This document shows, piece by piece, positions 42,600 to 55,440 of a stretch of 64,000 nucleotides of DNA. The notes beneath the pieces are model-generated. The model was given only the letters and a program-made list of their open reading frames with translations. It had not been told where the DNA came from and ran no database searches. Every line of letters begins with the position of its first letter. The first letter of the stretch is position 1. The DNA is taken from assembly GCA_028023455.1 (NCBI GenBank), contig JAQFVV010000055.1, forward strand, positions 4,494,030-4,558,029, in the 5' to 3' direction. Source of the stretch: Epiperipatus broadwayi (Eukaryota > Onychophora > Udeonychophora > Euonychophora > Peripatidae). The position numbers were made by a program, and so were the translations under genes.

Positions 42600-44158
42600 T
42601 GATTTCATAATATTTATTTCAATATCTTATATAAGTAAAGATAAATAATAATTGACAGTTTTAAAGAAAAAGTTTTTATTTGAAGAACACTTGAGATTTA
42701 GAAATGGTAGAGAAAGTAAGCTAATTAAATGGGAAGGTTACATTGCATTCATTTGTAGTGATTATTGTGTCTTAAAAATAGTCATTTATTTAAACAGTAT
42801 TTGTATTTTGAAAGGTGATCAATCTGTATGCAAAAATTTATATCATAATAAGTAAAAGCAATGCACTTCAGTGTTCTCACCAGAACTGAATGTTACATTT
42901 AGTTAGCTAAAGGTATTGATATATTTTATTGATTAATTATTTTTCTTGCATATCTCTCAGCATAAGTGGCTATTTGTATTGCTTTATAGGTTTTAATTGA
43001 TAACTGTAGATAGTTAATCCTCATTTCACTTATATATAACTAATTCTCGAAAATTATCATACATCTCTGTAACCGTATAAATTTTTAAGCGTTTTGTCAC
43101 CAATCATTATGCAATCTATTTTATTTGTCCTATAGTTTTTACAAATCTTGTAATCTTTCATATATTTATTGATCTCGTTCTCTGCTATTATAATTATGAT
43201 ATGTATTGTTAACTTAATGCATAAGCAATTGAAGAAACTTGATACATATTATTTTATAAATGGTGGGATACTTTTTATTATCAGTCAATCTGAGTGAAAA
43301 AGATTTTATGATATGCTTTAATGGTCTAATGAATCCTAATATAATGGACTCATTTAGATTTTTGATATAGCCCTAATTATTTAGATGCTAGAATAAAATG
43401 ATATTAAGGTGATGGTAAATCATAGTGAATTACATTAATTATAATAATGTGGTAGTATTTCTTAGTTATGATATCCCTTTGCTTAAATAATCTATTTTCT
43501 TTGGACAAAAAACATAGAATATATATATAATAATCAATGGGTTGGCATTTGTATGAATATACCATATCTCATCCTATCAACTGGCAAAGTCTGAAACATC
43601 TTGCCATCTTTTTTTTTTTTTTTTACACCGCTATATTGATACTCATCTGAACGTAAATATTCATCCATCTGTACTGGATAGCCATGGTTTCATGAAAGAA
43701 AAATTCTAAGATAATTTGTGACTTGAATTTCTAAGAATTAACTGCATAACTTGAACTTTGGATCAAAGATGTAATAATGTTTATGCCAGAAAGTGTATTA
43801 CTAACTAATATTTTTCTTTTGACAATCAAAGTATTTTATATTTATGTATGAAAATTATGACCTTTCAGTTTTGTGAATGTTGATAACAAATAGATTTTTT
43901 TTTAATGAGAATTTATTATTTTCCACTTTTTTTTTTTTTTTGCAAATAATGCTATTTTTATTGATCCTTTGTTATAAATGATTAACTGCTAATCTTCTGC
44001 ATTTTTTCCTATTTAAAAATTGTATACTTAGTAGCTTAAAAATTAGACTGTCTTAAGAACAAAAGGTGTGATAACTCTTGTGGGATTATATTAAAAAAGG
44101 ATTAATATTTGTTTTGATTTTGGAAAAAAAAAAAAATTGATTAGAATAAATAGAATAA
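42600..44158. other. Unassigned AT-rich interval
   Basis: No gene recognised. Long T runs at about 43609-43624 and 43928-43940. Confidence 0.4.
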
Positions 44159-44386
44159 ATATTGATTGGAAATAAAACTTGACATTTGTATCTGAACCAT
44201 AAAATCATTCTATTAGATATTTTAAAAAATTAAAAAAAAAAAAATCAAGTCAGATGTCACATGACCTAATTTAATAAGCTTGTATTTTGCGAGCTCTATA
44301 TATAATATTAGATATTTTGAAAAGATATTGATTGAAAATAAAACTTGATATTTGTATCTGAACCATAAGATATTTGTAAGACTAAA
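44159..44386 (+). repeat. Direct duplication flanking a family Q scrap
   Basis: About 60 bp (ATATTGATTG(G/A)AAATAAAAC … ATCTGAACCATAA) occurs at 44159 and 44325. Between them is a 68-bp piece of element Q pair B (about 44243-44305), bounded by a 13-bp direct repeat TATTAGATATTTT (44211-44223 and 44306-44318). Confidence 0.65.
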
Positions 44387-44929
44387 TAATATAGTTCAGA
44401 GATAAGATAAAGTTGTAGGTAGAGTTGTAATGAAAACATGTTCATCTTTTGTATAATATTTAGATAGAAAAAATGATATATATATATTGGAGCGGCTTAA
44501 TGAATTGGATTTATTGATGATTTGGTAAGTCATTTCTATTTACGCTTTTTTTTTTTTTTTATAAAGTTCTAATCTTATTTATTAATTTGTCCTTTCAGTT
44601 GTTCAACAGACTTTTTCACAAATTTCTGCCATAGTTTAACAAAAAGAGAAATTGAATTTAACAAAATAATAAGAAAATTCACATAATTTTTAATAAATTT
44701 GCGATGAAAACAAATGTGAATACATTTAAAGTAAATATATTGGTTAAAAGAGTTTAAGAATAGTTGTTTTAAATATTTAAGAAACTAGGTAAGTGATGAT
44801 AGGAAAAAAGGAATAGATAAAAATATATTTATTGAAGAAATTTAAGTTTAGAAACTAGGCATGCTATAGTGAACAGTTCACAATGTAATGAAGTTTAAAG
44901 AAGGCATTTACCAAGAAGAAAACATTCTG
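44387..44929. other. Unassigned AT-rich interval
   Basis: No gene recognised. Confidence 0.4.
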
Positions 44930-45236
44930 TGGGTCTTTGAAGAAAGAGAATTGAGAAAGAACTTGGTTAATTACGATGAGTGAATATATTGGATGATTGT
45001 GAGATGTGGAGAATGAATAAGAAAATTAAGGACAAATTAGAGGTCTTTGAAATGCAAATAGAGTAGTTGGGTGGATAGTGACAAATGAAGTTTTAATGAG
45101 AATGGATGAAGAGATTGATTAGTGAGATTGGACGTAGGAAGAAAAACTGGATCGAATTTATATCGAGAAGAAAGAATTGTTTAATGAGAGATGTTTTGGG
45201 GAAATGTTGGATTATACTTTTATTGGATAATATAAA
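44930..45236 (+). pseudogene. Non-LTR retrotransposon C-terminal fragment (second LINE family)
   Basis: Plus strand, mostly one frame with stops: DDCEMWRMNKKIKDKLEVFEM (about 44990-45060), then RLISEIGRRKKNWI (about 45112-45155), then SRRKNCLMRDVLGKCW (about 45160-45210). It corresponds to YGSETW…KLEAFEMW…RRKxNWIGHxLRR(K)xxLxRDVLEG and is the same family as the minus-strand fragment at 41400-41765. Upstream reverse transcriptase is absent. A hAT-like end follows immediately. Confidence 0.6.
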
Positions 45237-45237
45237 A

Positions 45238-45480
45238 CAGGGATAGCCAAATTTTATTAGAGAAGGGCTATTTGTAATTTTCTCCCCAGTATTATGATCT
45301 ATCATCTATATATTACATGCATGGTTTTAAAATGTCTTCCAAGGTTTTCTTTTTTTGGAAGTGACATGATTGCCATATATAAAACACATTTTGCAGTGTT
45401 CTTCATATTCTGCATTAAAATTGTATATTTTTTCTTTGTAGTTGTTTCAGACATTACACCTCTCTTATAAAATACGATAA
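45238..45480 (-). pseudogene. Short hAT element remnant with BED-finger trace
   Basis: A hAT-type end CAGGGATAGCCAAATTTTAT (45238-45257) is followed on the minus strand by a decayed coding trace: SETTTKK, then AKCVLYM and MSLPKKENLGRHF, comparable to the (V)CLxC…SKKGNxxRHF zinc-finger region of hAT transposases. The rest is absent, implying internal deletion. The other terminus was not found. Confidence 0.4.
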
Positions 45481-46005
45481 AATACTAATTTTTCACAATA
45501 AATTTGTGCACTTGTCATAAAAAAAACCAGTTATCAGTACTTTGACTATCTGAACATATTCAATATTTTCAGATGTGTTTTTGTACTTTATAGTGAACAT
45601 ATTCAAGCTGATGAATTTGTAATCAATGTAAGAATCATTATGCAATTCATTCATTAGCAAGTGCCATGATTACATACAATTATTTTGATTGTGAAGAATT
45701 GATTCTTGCCTGTAGTAACTATGTGGGCAAAAAATATGTTTCTTTATATATTGTTATCTAATCTAGCGTAATATAGTTTGGGTTACCATTATTTTCTTTT
45801 AATTCAGATCATTAAAAAAAAAGCATATGGCTTTATTGATTGGGAGTTGAAGTTTGAGCGACAGTATCTATCTTAGGAACTCCTGATCTACCAGCTGTGC
45901 CAACCCATGCAGGGTAATCATTCCAAAAATTTTTGGCAACTCGCTGGTAGACTGCGAATTATGTTTTGCCTATTTCTGATGTAAAGGATAGAGTGAGTTA
46001 TTTGG
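45481..46005. other. Unassigned AT-rich interval
   Basis: No gene recognised. A patch at about 45890-45960 ('CCAGCTGTGCCAACCCATGC') resembles an old repeat. Confidence 0.35.
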
Positions 46006-46240
46006 AGTTAAACACTTGGGCAGAGAACAGATCAGAAAGAAGAATTGGGTAGATTATGCAATTGCTCTTTGGACCTGCACATAAAACAGAACACTAAAAT
46101 AATTAGGAAAGTGGATTAGATAATGAGAAATTTTTTTTTTTTACGAATAATCTTAAGCAACAGGTAGGGAGCTTTGAAGAAGTTAGTTTCAAGGGTCTTA
46201 GTGAACTTGCCCTTGACTAGTGATTGTTAATGATGATGAT
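46006..46240 (+). repeat. Probable LINE/SINE 3' end with TGATGATGAT tail
   Basis: About 200 bp of moderately complex sequence ends in 'TGCCCTTGACTAGTGATTG' then TTAATGATGATGATATT (about 46229-46243), the same kind of tail as the RTE and SINE units. No coding or A/B boxes could be recognised in the body. Confidence 0.4.
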
Positions 46241-47220
46241 ATTTGATTTTTAATTGTAAATGATGTTTTTTTGTGTGAAAAAATGAGTACGCGTATTTAC
46301 TAATGCTATTAATGATGAAAAATCAGTAAATATTAAAACTAATTTTTTAAAAATAAAAACAGCTTTAACAAGTCTGGAATATGAAGTCATAGCAATTTTA
46401 AAGGATTTAATTTAATAACAAAGTAAAAAAAATGCAAATAGACTGTAGCAAAAGAAAAACTTGTTGGGAATAACATAAATGAAAAAATGGAAAATAATTT
46501 ACTTTGAAAGAAAAATTGTGAAGTTAAATGAAAAAAGAATTGGATTAAAAATAAAAAACTAATAGAGGATACAAATTATATAGAAATAGTAGTAGGAAAT
46601 TTTGGAATTAGAATATTTTGAACATGAAAGCAAATCTGGTGTAAAGATTAAATTAATAGATTAATTAGTTAAGAAGATAAAATCATGATATTAGTTATGT
46701 AAAAGTAAAAAAGAGAGTTAGAAATATTTTGAAATGAGGAAAGGAATTAGGGTTTGAAGAAAATTAAAAAAAGATTAAATTTGATAAGATGGTAAAGAAA
46801 TACATGAGGAAAAAATATAATTATTGAAGAATAATTAATGCAAGCATTTAAAAAAAAACAAAAGCAGCAAAAATTAGAATTTTAAGTAAATCAGCAAATG
46901 AAATGATTTTAAGATTAAAAGATCTGATTGCAAATAAAGATATTCTGAAAAGTAAGGTTATTTTTTTAAAGAGAAACTGTTTCGATTAATTATAATTTAT
47001 GACAGTTCTATCAGTTGTGCAGTTTTTTTTTATTTGTCACTTATGCAGTCTTTTTTTTTATAGGATATGACATATAAATTTGGGGAATAGATGAACAATC
47101 ACAAAATATTAGTTCACAGATTCAGGAATGATTTAAGAATTGATGATTGGAAGAATTTAAAAACATATTCTATAGATCTTGAGAAAAAGCAAATGACATT
47201 GAATAGATAATGCTACATCA
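46241..47220. other. Unassigned A-rich interval
   Basis: Strongly A-rich on the plus strand; no gene recognised. Confidence 0.4.
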
Positions 47221-47223
47221 TCA

Positions 47224-48430
47224 TCATTTTCAAACAGTATAGCCCCCCTCCCAAGTTTAATCCAGTTTCTCTAATCTTTAATGTCTCTTCTCAATGATAC
47301 ACTAGCAAACCTTATATTTCATCCATCCACCTCACCTAATGTATCTTTCTAGGTCTTCTACAGTTTCTTGGCTCCAGCTTAAAACTTCAATTGTTTGTCT
47401 TTTATTTATCACTTCTAAAAATATGTAAAGTCCAACTCGATTTCAATTTTTTAATTTTTTCAATGTCATTGATAACCTGTTTGCTCTTACTCAGGTATTT
47501 CGTTTTCAGTCTTTTGTTATTCTTAACACATCTCTGCTTACTTCATTAAATGGTTAGAACATTCTAAATTACTCCTGTTAATTGCCCAAGTTTCATATGC
47601 ATAATTAAGAGCTGGTGAAACACATCTATTAAAAATCTTGCTTTCCATACACATAGACATATTTTCTTTTAATATTATTTCTACCAAAAGCATCCCAGCC
47701 AAGTTTATTCTATGATTAATTTCATCTATTATTCATTCTACCTAAATTGATAATTTAACCAAGGTATTTGTAGTTGTTAACTTCTAATTCAGGATATCAA
47801 TTTTTTTTCTGAGAGAATCTGTTGAACATTGCTTTAGTCTTATCAGCATTTATTGTTATTTCTCCTTATTTTCATGATAATTCTTGTAACATTTGTTAAA
47901 TCATTATTTGCAAAACCTAAATATCTTAAATAATCTTTATTTATTTTTTTACTCCTTTAGCTTCCGATTTTAATCTACAAAATTCTTGTAAAAGTGGTGT
48001 AAAAATTTTTGGAGATATGGAATAGCTTGTACACCCTTCTTAATGTTAATCTTTTTAGTATCACTATGTAATATAATCATTCAGTTGCATTTTGATAAAT
48101 AATCTTTAGAATATGATAATATTACATGTCTATATGTTGATGATCCCATAGTTTAACCATTGCAGATATGTTTATAAAATCAAATACCTTTTCATAATCT
48201 ACAAATCCAAAGCATAGTGCCAACTCCTATTCATTAGTCCTTTTTTTAATATTAGGATGTGATTAAATCCAGCTTTTTTTTTATTTAGTTGGTTAAAATT
48301 GAGTTTGCTGTAGACTAGTAGAAATTATTGTGGCAATGATTTTTATAGCTCTTAATAAAAGGCTGATAAGTTTGTAATTTCTAATATCTTTTTTTTTTTT
48401 CATTTAAATATCAATATTATCTTTATTATT
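47224..48430 (-). pseudogene. RTE-type LINE reverse transcriptase pseudogene, 1.2 kb
   Basis: Minus strand, many frameshifts. From the 5' side: LIFK(x)KKKDIRNYKLISLLL (about 48425-48365; family motif NYRPISLL), ELALCFGFVDYEKVFDFI (about 48240-48185; reverse-transcriptase motif A, with FVDYEKAFD as the family norm), then a weak IYQNATEWL, then NNNKCxKTKAMFN (about 47870-47825), NNYKYLG (about 47780-47760), CVSPALNYAYETWAINR (about 47620-47570; norm LTYGSETW), and finally RNCRRPRK near 47350. The 3' end has a CATCATCATC tail complement at about 47219-47230. The catalytic YADD region is not recognisable. The copy is 5'-truncated inside the reverse-transcriptase domain and dead, but it is the longest RTE copy in the window. 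Confidence 0.75.
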
Positions 48431-48433
48431 TAT

Positions 48434-50760
48434 TGTAACGGTCAGGATAAGCTGATAACAGCATAAATCACCACCAGGGTAACTTAAACTCTTACAGCTC
48501 ATTCCAACCTACATACTACCCCACTTTTTTTAGGCTCAGTGGCCAGGGAGAGAGAGAGAGACTCTTAAAACTAGATTATTAACTATATGACTTCCCTGTG
48601 GCAAACAAGACTCTCAATGCAATGTATATATAAGATACAAACACTTTATTAGTATTAAAATTACAAACAAATGAACAAAAGAAATAACTACTGTTTAATT
48701 TGTTGCTAGACTTGTAAGATAGTGGAATTACATTAATTGTAAAAGTTTCAATGCATAACATATATAAATAAGGGACCACGGATGATGTATCTATTTTGAT
48801 CTCTGGGTCAGATATCTCTCAAGCAGGTACATGATAATAAATAAAGCAAGTTAAGTTTAATTAAATGGTTAAATAGATAAGTGCATAATTATCATGATCA
48901 TGACCAATAAAAGCTGAAAGATCAAGCTCTAATATGCACAAGGGATAAGGGAGCGGTATTGAATTGTTAAAGTAGTAAACAAATGAGTTAGACGGCCTCC
49001 GCGATGTCAGATCCAAGTCTTATAATAAGGCAATGATGGGAATATCTTCACTGTTGCGAAGTTGGATTCAATTTTCTAAAATAAATGGGTCATAGAATGG
49101 AGGAATGAGCATCTTCATAAAACCCTAAATAACTCATTAACAGCAGGAATGAACCACTGCACTGGTAACAATACAAGACCCTCTGGGTCTGAAAAATAAA
49201 AAGAGTGTTCCTGCATTTGCATGGAACTTAGACAAACGGAATCGGTCAAATTAAATTTTCCGAACCAAGGATATAGGCCTGCTGAAGAAACGTGATGAAA
49301 TAAACATGAAATTAGACAACCCAGTAATGCTATATTGAATCGGGTGGGAGTTTGATTGAATATCAAAAAAATATAGAATTCAATGTTTTTACTCTAATTA
49401 AAATACAAAACTCAATTGTAAAACAAACTGTTGGCTTCTTTTATATACAACTTAACAAAATTATTTATTATAAATTTGATCTACTCCAGCTGCAATTTCA
49501 GTATTGCATAACACCGGTCCCTCAGGCAGAGAAGCATAATACCCAGATGGTACTTGTAGCTAAACTGAAATTATACAAGGTATAATTACAGCCACATTTC
49601 CAAGCTACAGAACTTTTCCCACTGCTGCATTCAAACCCTGTCATTCAAAGCATTATTTGTTTTGAAGTAAACTTCAGGCGCCAGCTAACTACAAGAAGTA
49701 GTTAACATGTCTCGAATGACAGCTATTAGTTCAGCGCGTGAATATCTCAACTAGTTCAATCGAAAATGTAATATAATAAACTGCTTTAATTAGTCGTATT
49801 AGTAAAAGAATTGTCCAACAAATACTAATTTCCAAAATAATTTATTTTAAATACTTAAAAAATAATTAAGAGAACCAATTCATTCCTTACTTGAATAAAA
49901 TAATAATTACATAATATCCCGGGCACACTCATTATAATAAACATAAGCATTAAGACATTATATATCACGCACACGTATTCTGTCATATAAGCTGTTGGTT
50001 TGTCTGATTCGACAAGATCTAGGACTATCGGTTTATTATATTAACTTGGACATAAATAGTTCATTTTATGCTGGTTATAGAGTTCATTTCTGTTTACTCT
50101 GGATATCTCGAAGATTGCAATGGCTAAAATAATAAATTACTGACATAATAGGAATGGGAATCAAGAATAATTAATATTACCTATAGGTTTTTCAGATACG
50201 CGTTCCTTTGGACAGACGTCTGCTGTTTTCTCCTTATGCATATTGTACCAACCGATTGGAATTTGGATTGCTGACAAATATGGTTTCTTGCATTTCAGTC
50301 TCGCAGACAAATGTTCGAACGGCTCAGGTTGTATGTTCATTGTGGCTAATTAGAGGCCTTCAGTTATTTTAGGCTGGTCAGAGACTGGAGTACAGTGGCA
50401 TACTTTGACTTCTGATTAGCAATACATGGCTTTTTTGGCATTTACAAGAATAATTTTATTTGCACAGACTGAATAACACTGCTAAAAGAGATCTGATGAT
50501 CAAGAGTTTTTTTCAGACCTATTTATATGTGACCTGCTTATTGTTCAGCTTGATTAACATTTAAATTAATTAAATTTCCATTGTTTATTTGTCCACATTC
50601 TTTCCAGATTAATAGGATAAGATATAACTTTTTTAATTATTCCCATTGTTTAATTGTAGCCATTGCTAATTAATTATTCCTATTCCATCTTGGCTTAGCA
50701 GTTGAACAATCTTTGAATTTAACTTAACTTTTATGTTACAAACTTTATTTATTTTTTTTA
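48434..50760. other. Unassigned block of higher G+C
   Basis: Starts abruptly (TGTAACGGTCAGG) at the 5' truncation point of the LINE. Several segments (48440-48560, 48960-49340, 49500-49740, 50190-50420) are richer in G+C than average. An 83-codon minus-strand frame at 49115-49366 begins with a hydrophobic stretch resembling a signal sequence, but has no family resemblance or supporting splice structure. GGCGCC occurs at about 49677. It could be an unknown transposon or a single-copy region. Confidence 0.35.
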
Positions 50761-50764
50761 AAAT

Positions 50765-50875
50765 TCAATTATTTATCTTTTTGACATATATGTGTTCATG
50801 TGTATCAGTTATGAGATAGAGTGGAGAGTGGCAGTGCATGTGAAAGTCTGTGCGCATATACCCTATATATTACAT
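50765..50875 (+). repeat. Repeat family W, copy 8 (3' fragment)
   Basis: Contains 'ATATGTGTTCATGTGTATCA' and 'TGAGATAGAGTGGAGAGTGG', then 'GAAAGTCTGTGCGCATAT', the final segment of W including the decayed B-box end. The rest of W is missing. Confidence 0.55.
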
Positions 50876-51228
50876 ATATTGATGCAGGCAGATAATAAAC
50901 CTTTATTTCAGTTATTACATATTATTTTATACACACATATATACACATTTTAACATATTTTTAATATTATGAATGACGCAGTATTTTATCTTTTGGCAAA
51001 CTGTTTTGTTTTTTAAAAAAAAACTCTTCAAACTTCTATATGAAACTTCTCTTTATTAACTTCTATATGAAACTTCTCTTTATTAACTTTTAATTATTTC
51101 TTTAAAGAACCTTTTTTTTTTCTCTCTAAATCTTTAAACTGTTTATAAATTATTTTTATCTTAATTTTTTTTTTTAAAATAAAATTACAGACATGTAACA
51201 CTGTTCATTAGCGGTACAATATTTATCA
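50876..51228. other. AT-rich interval with a short tandem
   Basis: A 29-bp segment (AACTTCTATATGAAACTTCT…) is duplicated head to tail at about 51030 and 51059. Otherwise homopolymer-rich. Confidence 0.5.
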
Positions 51229-51712
51229 TCATCATCATCAACCATTATCAATCCACTGCAGGATCACCCTGCACACTTTTTTGTTTCATCTATCCATCTC
51301 ACATGTAGTCTCTTTCTGGGTCTTTTACAATCTCTTGGAATCCAGTTTAAAATTTCAATTGTCCATCTATTATCATCTCTTCTAGCGATATGTCCAGCCC
51401 AACTCCATTTCAATCTTTTAATTTTTTCAATGAGGTCAGTAACACCTGTTTGTTCTCTTACCCAAACATTGCGTTTTCGATCTCTTCTTGTTACTCCCAA
51501 CATACATCTTTCCATACTTCTTTGAATGGTTTGAAGTCTCTGTATTGCTCTTCTATTAAGTGTCCAAGTCTCAGATCCATAAGTAAGAACTGGTAAAACA
51601 CAAACCTTCCTTTTCAAACACACAGGCATATTTCCTTTTAGTAATAGGCATATTTCCTTTTAGTATCAAGTTATTTCTATCAAAAGCACTCCAACCAAGT
51701 TTAATTCTATGA
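51229..51712 (-). pseudogene. RTE-type LINE 3' end, best preserved copy
   Basis: Minus-strand open frame of 121 codons (51264-51629): VLPVLTYGSETWTLNRRA, then IQRLQTIQRSMERCMLGVTR, RDRKRNVWVREQTGVTDLIE, KIKRLKWSWAGHIARRDDNR and WTIEILNWIPRDCKRPRKR, the C-terminal tail typical of RTE-clade proteins, after the reverse-transcriptase domain. Upstream, after a frameshift, KLGWSAFDRN (about 51700-51670) extends the match. A 21-bp duplication near 51625-51665 (GGCATATTTCCTTTTAGTA twice) breaks the frame. The 3' UTR 'CCTGCAGTGGATTGATAATG' is followed by a TGATGATGATGATGAT tail (51231-51246 as its complement). Nearly intact coding here suggests a relatively young copy. Confidence 0.85.
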
Positions 51713-53570
51713 TACAATAATAAACATTTGGACTTAAATTTAAATCTATATAAATAAAACTTAAATGGTCATGCCATAAGTTTATAATATACGAATATCT
51801 ATTATATGAGGCTAAATCAGGGCCTACGCAGTTATTATTTACATATTTAAAAAATTTATAAGAGATTACTCCCGGCTTAATTAGAGATCCACCCCATAGG
51901 TCTTACATATATAAGGAATTATTGATACGATAGTCTAATGATAATATATGAAACTAAATTGCATTAAATTGTATCAGTATACATACATATTTGTCAAACA
52001 AAATAGAAACAAAGTTTTAAACTTTTAACTTGGAATATTAAATTTTCTTTTAATACTGAAGTTGTTTATAAATCACATATATGTAGTATACTTATATAAT
52101 TGTCCCTTCCTAAAACAGAAAAATAAAGTTTTTTTAAAACTTTCGATCTTAATTTTAATTTTAAAAAAGTTATATATAAACCATTATAATTGTGTTAATG
52201 GATAAATGATATTTTGAAAGAGCTGACTTTAAACAGACAAGTTTAAAATCGAAAAATAACAAAAACAAATTAGAATCAGAGATAGGGGGATTTTAAATAT
52301 CTTGTTTTTATTTAATTATTGGACTTTTCTTTAAATAATGTCAAATATTTTTAATCATTGAAATATTTTACTAAATTTATCTCCATCTGATTCTTAAATA
52401 GTAAGTATCAAAATTTAAGAAAGATTATTATAAAATTTGATCTTCCTTAATATGTACAATTAATTAACCTTGCATTAAGAAATTATTTAAATAATGCAAT
52501 AGGACAGCTAAATAATATGGTAAGAAACATACGTAATGATTAATATATAATTTATGGAAGCAAAGAAAGTAGCATATTAAAGAGACTTTAATCGTTTACT
52601 GGTAGCATTATATACTAGTAGCTTCCTTTTGAAGGTGACAATAGTATGTCAGCAATTTGGATGATCAAATGTAGGCAAGGACTTGATTGGCCTAGCATTG
52701 TATTGTACAAAGCAACTCCATACTCAGACTCTTGGCGATGGCCAGAGAAATTGATGCGATCTACTCACTCACTCATAGCTTGATGTAATTTAACAGCTTA
52801 AAACTTTACAATAATTCTTCCAGAATGTTTACAATAACTAAACTCTATAAGAAGTAAAAATTTTCTTCCCTTTCCTATATATACATCTCGAAAACAAAGC
52901 CATCCGGATTGTCTGTTCTCCAAATTAATTAATTAATTTAAACTTACAGAAAATTCTTTTCTTTATTATCTAAAAGAATCTTGCTGATTATAATTTTAAT
53001 GCAATTTAATTTTGAAATTTACTAATTTCATTTTTAAATTGAATTCCAAATGTCTTTTGATTTAATCTAATCCCTAATAAGTATACATATTTCTCGTCAC
53101 CTTTTATTGTAATGACAATGCTACACTAAGTATAAATTCTAAAATTAAAATTTAATATCTACATTCTTTTAATCAATTGGTTTTTAATTAATTAGAAAGT
53201 TAAATTTTTTTTGCTGATTTGAACCCCCATCTTTTTTCACACTTACCAACTCTTAATTAAATTTCATAATAAAATTTACGTTTTAATAATAAAATTACAT
53301 TTTTTTTATACATTATATTTAACTTAATAGCAAAATATGTACATGAAGTCCATATATATATGCATGTATATATATGACTGCTTCAGTATATAACTTTGCC
53401 AACAATTTTTTATTTCTTCACTTGCTTCATTTAAGACGTTGATAATTCCATTATTGTCTGGCCCTGCTTTATGGATTTTATTTCATATCTCACTTCATTT
53501 AAAATGCTAAGCAATTCAGAAAATGCACTAATAATATGACATACTTTGTTATTTTATTTTTTTTTACTAT
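51713..53570. other. Unassigned AT-rich interval
   Basis: No gene recognised. A more complex patch at about 52600-52800 may be an old repeat, but no motif was recognised. Confidence 0.4.
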
Positions 53571-53574
53571 ATAA

Positions 53575-53765
53575 TTGTTTTTAGAACTCTTCCATATATT
53601 TTATGTTCACACATATTTTTCACGTCTTTGATCATTTGTTTATGACTGCACCCCTCCTCAAGGTGTTAAAAGCGGATAGAAACCAGTCCCTATCTTGTAA
53701 GAGAGTGGTGTAATGAAAATTTCATTACAGAAATATTATTCATTAATTGGATAATCTCTAGTCTA
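53575..53765 (+). repeat. Repeat family Z, copy 2
   Basis: Shares ordered blocks with 8030-8225, including 'GGTGTTAAAAGCGGATAGAA', 'ACCAGTCCCTATCTTGTAAG' and the palindromic end GTAATGAAAATTTCATTAC. Confidence 0.5.
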
Positions 53766-53934
53766 ATGAATAACTAATACAAATTATGGTATTCTTTTGA
53801 TAACTAAGCACAAAAGCTTGATAGTGTTGTTTCTATGCAAAAGCAATCAAATGATGTTCCTGGGCCGCGAGCGATTTTTTGTACTATATCTTTAATTTTT
53901 TTTTTTTTTTCTAATTTTTTTTTTACTGCATCTA

Positions 53935-54380
53935 CATCTTTACTGCTGATATAGTAAAACTTTGATTTTTAAAATAAATTTTTATTACATTTTATTTATA
54001 TTATCTTTTTTTTTTTTTTTTAATAAAATCCTGTTCTATCTTTTTTTTGTTATTGATTTATGTCATAGAATCACAAGCTTTTTTCTTTTGGAAACAGATT
54101 TTTCTTCCTACTAACAAATTACAAAAACAATACATAAACACATTTTTACTGCTGATATAGTAAAACTTATTTTTAAAACCAATTTTTTTTTACATTTTAT
54201 TTGTATTACTTTTTTTTTTTTAATAAAATCTTGTTCTACCTTTTTTAAAAATAAAAACAAACCAAAAATAACTTGGCTCAAATAAGACCAAAACTTACAA
54301 CTTTTTCAACTTTCATTTTTTTTTTTTATTGACGATTTATGTCAGAAAATCATAACCTTTTCTTTTGGAAACGTGTGTGA
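53935..54380 (+). repeat. Diverged direct duplication of about 200 bp
   Basis: The block TACTGCTGATATAGTAAAAC occurs at 53941 and 54149; TTTTTAATAAAATC(C/T)TGTTCTA and GATTTATGTCA(T)AGAA follow in both. The spacing grows from 208 to about 276 bp because copy 2 has an extra segment of about 68 bp. Confidence 0.7.
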
Positions 54381-55440
54381 ATCGAATAGCTTCGCTTGCA
54401 GGAGCATGACTGACATCGGAATTGCGAGGTTGTTTTACAAATGTAGAGTTTCATGGACTCGCTAGCGCACTTATGGTGTGACAATTTTTAGTGAATCAGA
54501 CTGCGTGATTTAAGTAGAAATGAAATTACTCTGCTATAGAGATTTCAAAACTTGTGGCCACTTGAAATCCAACCACCATCAGACGATATGGTAGCCAATT
54601 GCAATGGCTAATACTAACAGAACTGTTGTATTAGCTGTAAGTCTGGCCCGGTAAACAGCATTTTTATCTGTTTTTGCACATAAACAACATCAAGAGGCCA
54701 TACCCGACTATCAAAAGAGTACCAGAATAATTAATATATTTCATGATGTCATCTCATAGTTTCATCTTTTCTTATTGGTGAAGCAAATTTTTTTCCAGGA
54801 TCAAAATATTGTTTTACATTTTTGAGACTTTTTTTTTTTTTCTACAGCATTCCTTGCCAATTCACAATTATATTTTCATATATTATTGTTAATTCTTTTT
54901 TATATTATTTTATAAAACTTTAGATATTCACTTCTTAATGGATCATTTTTATATATTTTCATATTTCATCTCTTTTTTAGCATTGTCTTGCTCATTCACA
55001 TCTGAACTATCTTCTAAATCTAATATTTCAAAACTATTTATAAGTTCTAATTTAAATTAATGGGAATATTTCTAAATGTTGGAACATCAACTATAATAAT
55101 GTTTTTCATAATTGTTTTTGTTTATTCACTTTCTATGTTGAATCTGTTAAGAACATTGCATTCTTGAAATATCTATTTTCTTTTAGTCCAAATATAATTA
55201 AATTCTGTTATATCATTGTTTAGATGCTATCATGATTAGTTCTGTTTAATATTTTTCTCAAAAAAAAAAAAAAAAGAATTCATGATCTATAATTTTTTTG
55301 TGAACTCCACAAGTCTGTGTCATCTCTCATTTCTATTACCATTACCAAATTTATTCAAAGCACTTTGATTTTTCAGTTTTTTAGTCTCCCGTGATATTAA
55401 AATGTTTAGTCTGATCTGACATTTTGTTCATTTATATAAA
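54381..55440. other. Unassigned interval with a G+C-richer patch
   Basis: 54380-54720 has more CpG and complexity than its surroundings, but no recognisable frame or motif. The remainder is T-rich. Confidence 0.35.

Noticed and set aside
49115-49366. 83-codon minus-strand frame with a signal-peptide-like start
   Set aside because: Hydrophobic runs are common in AT-rich random frames; no domain, splice site pairing or downstream continuation was found.
49670-49690. LTR retrotransposon primer-binding site (TGGCGCC on the minus strand)
   Set aside because: No LTR ending in CA beside it, no paired LTR, and no gag/pol motif nearby.
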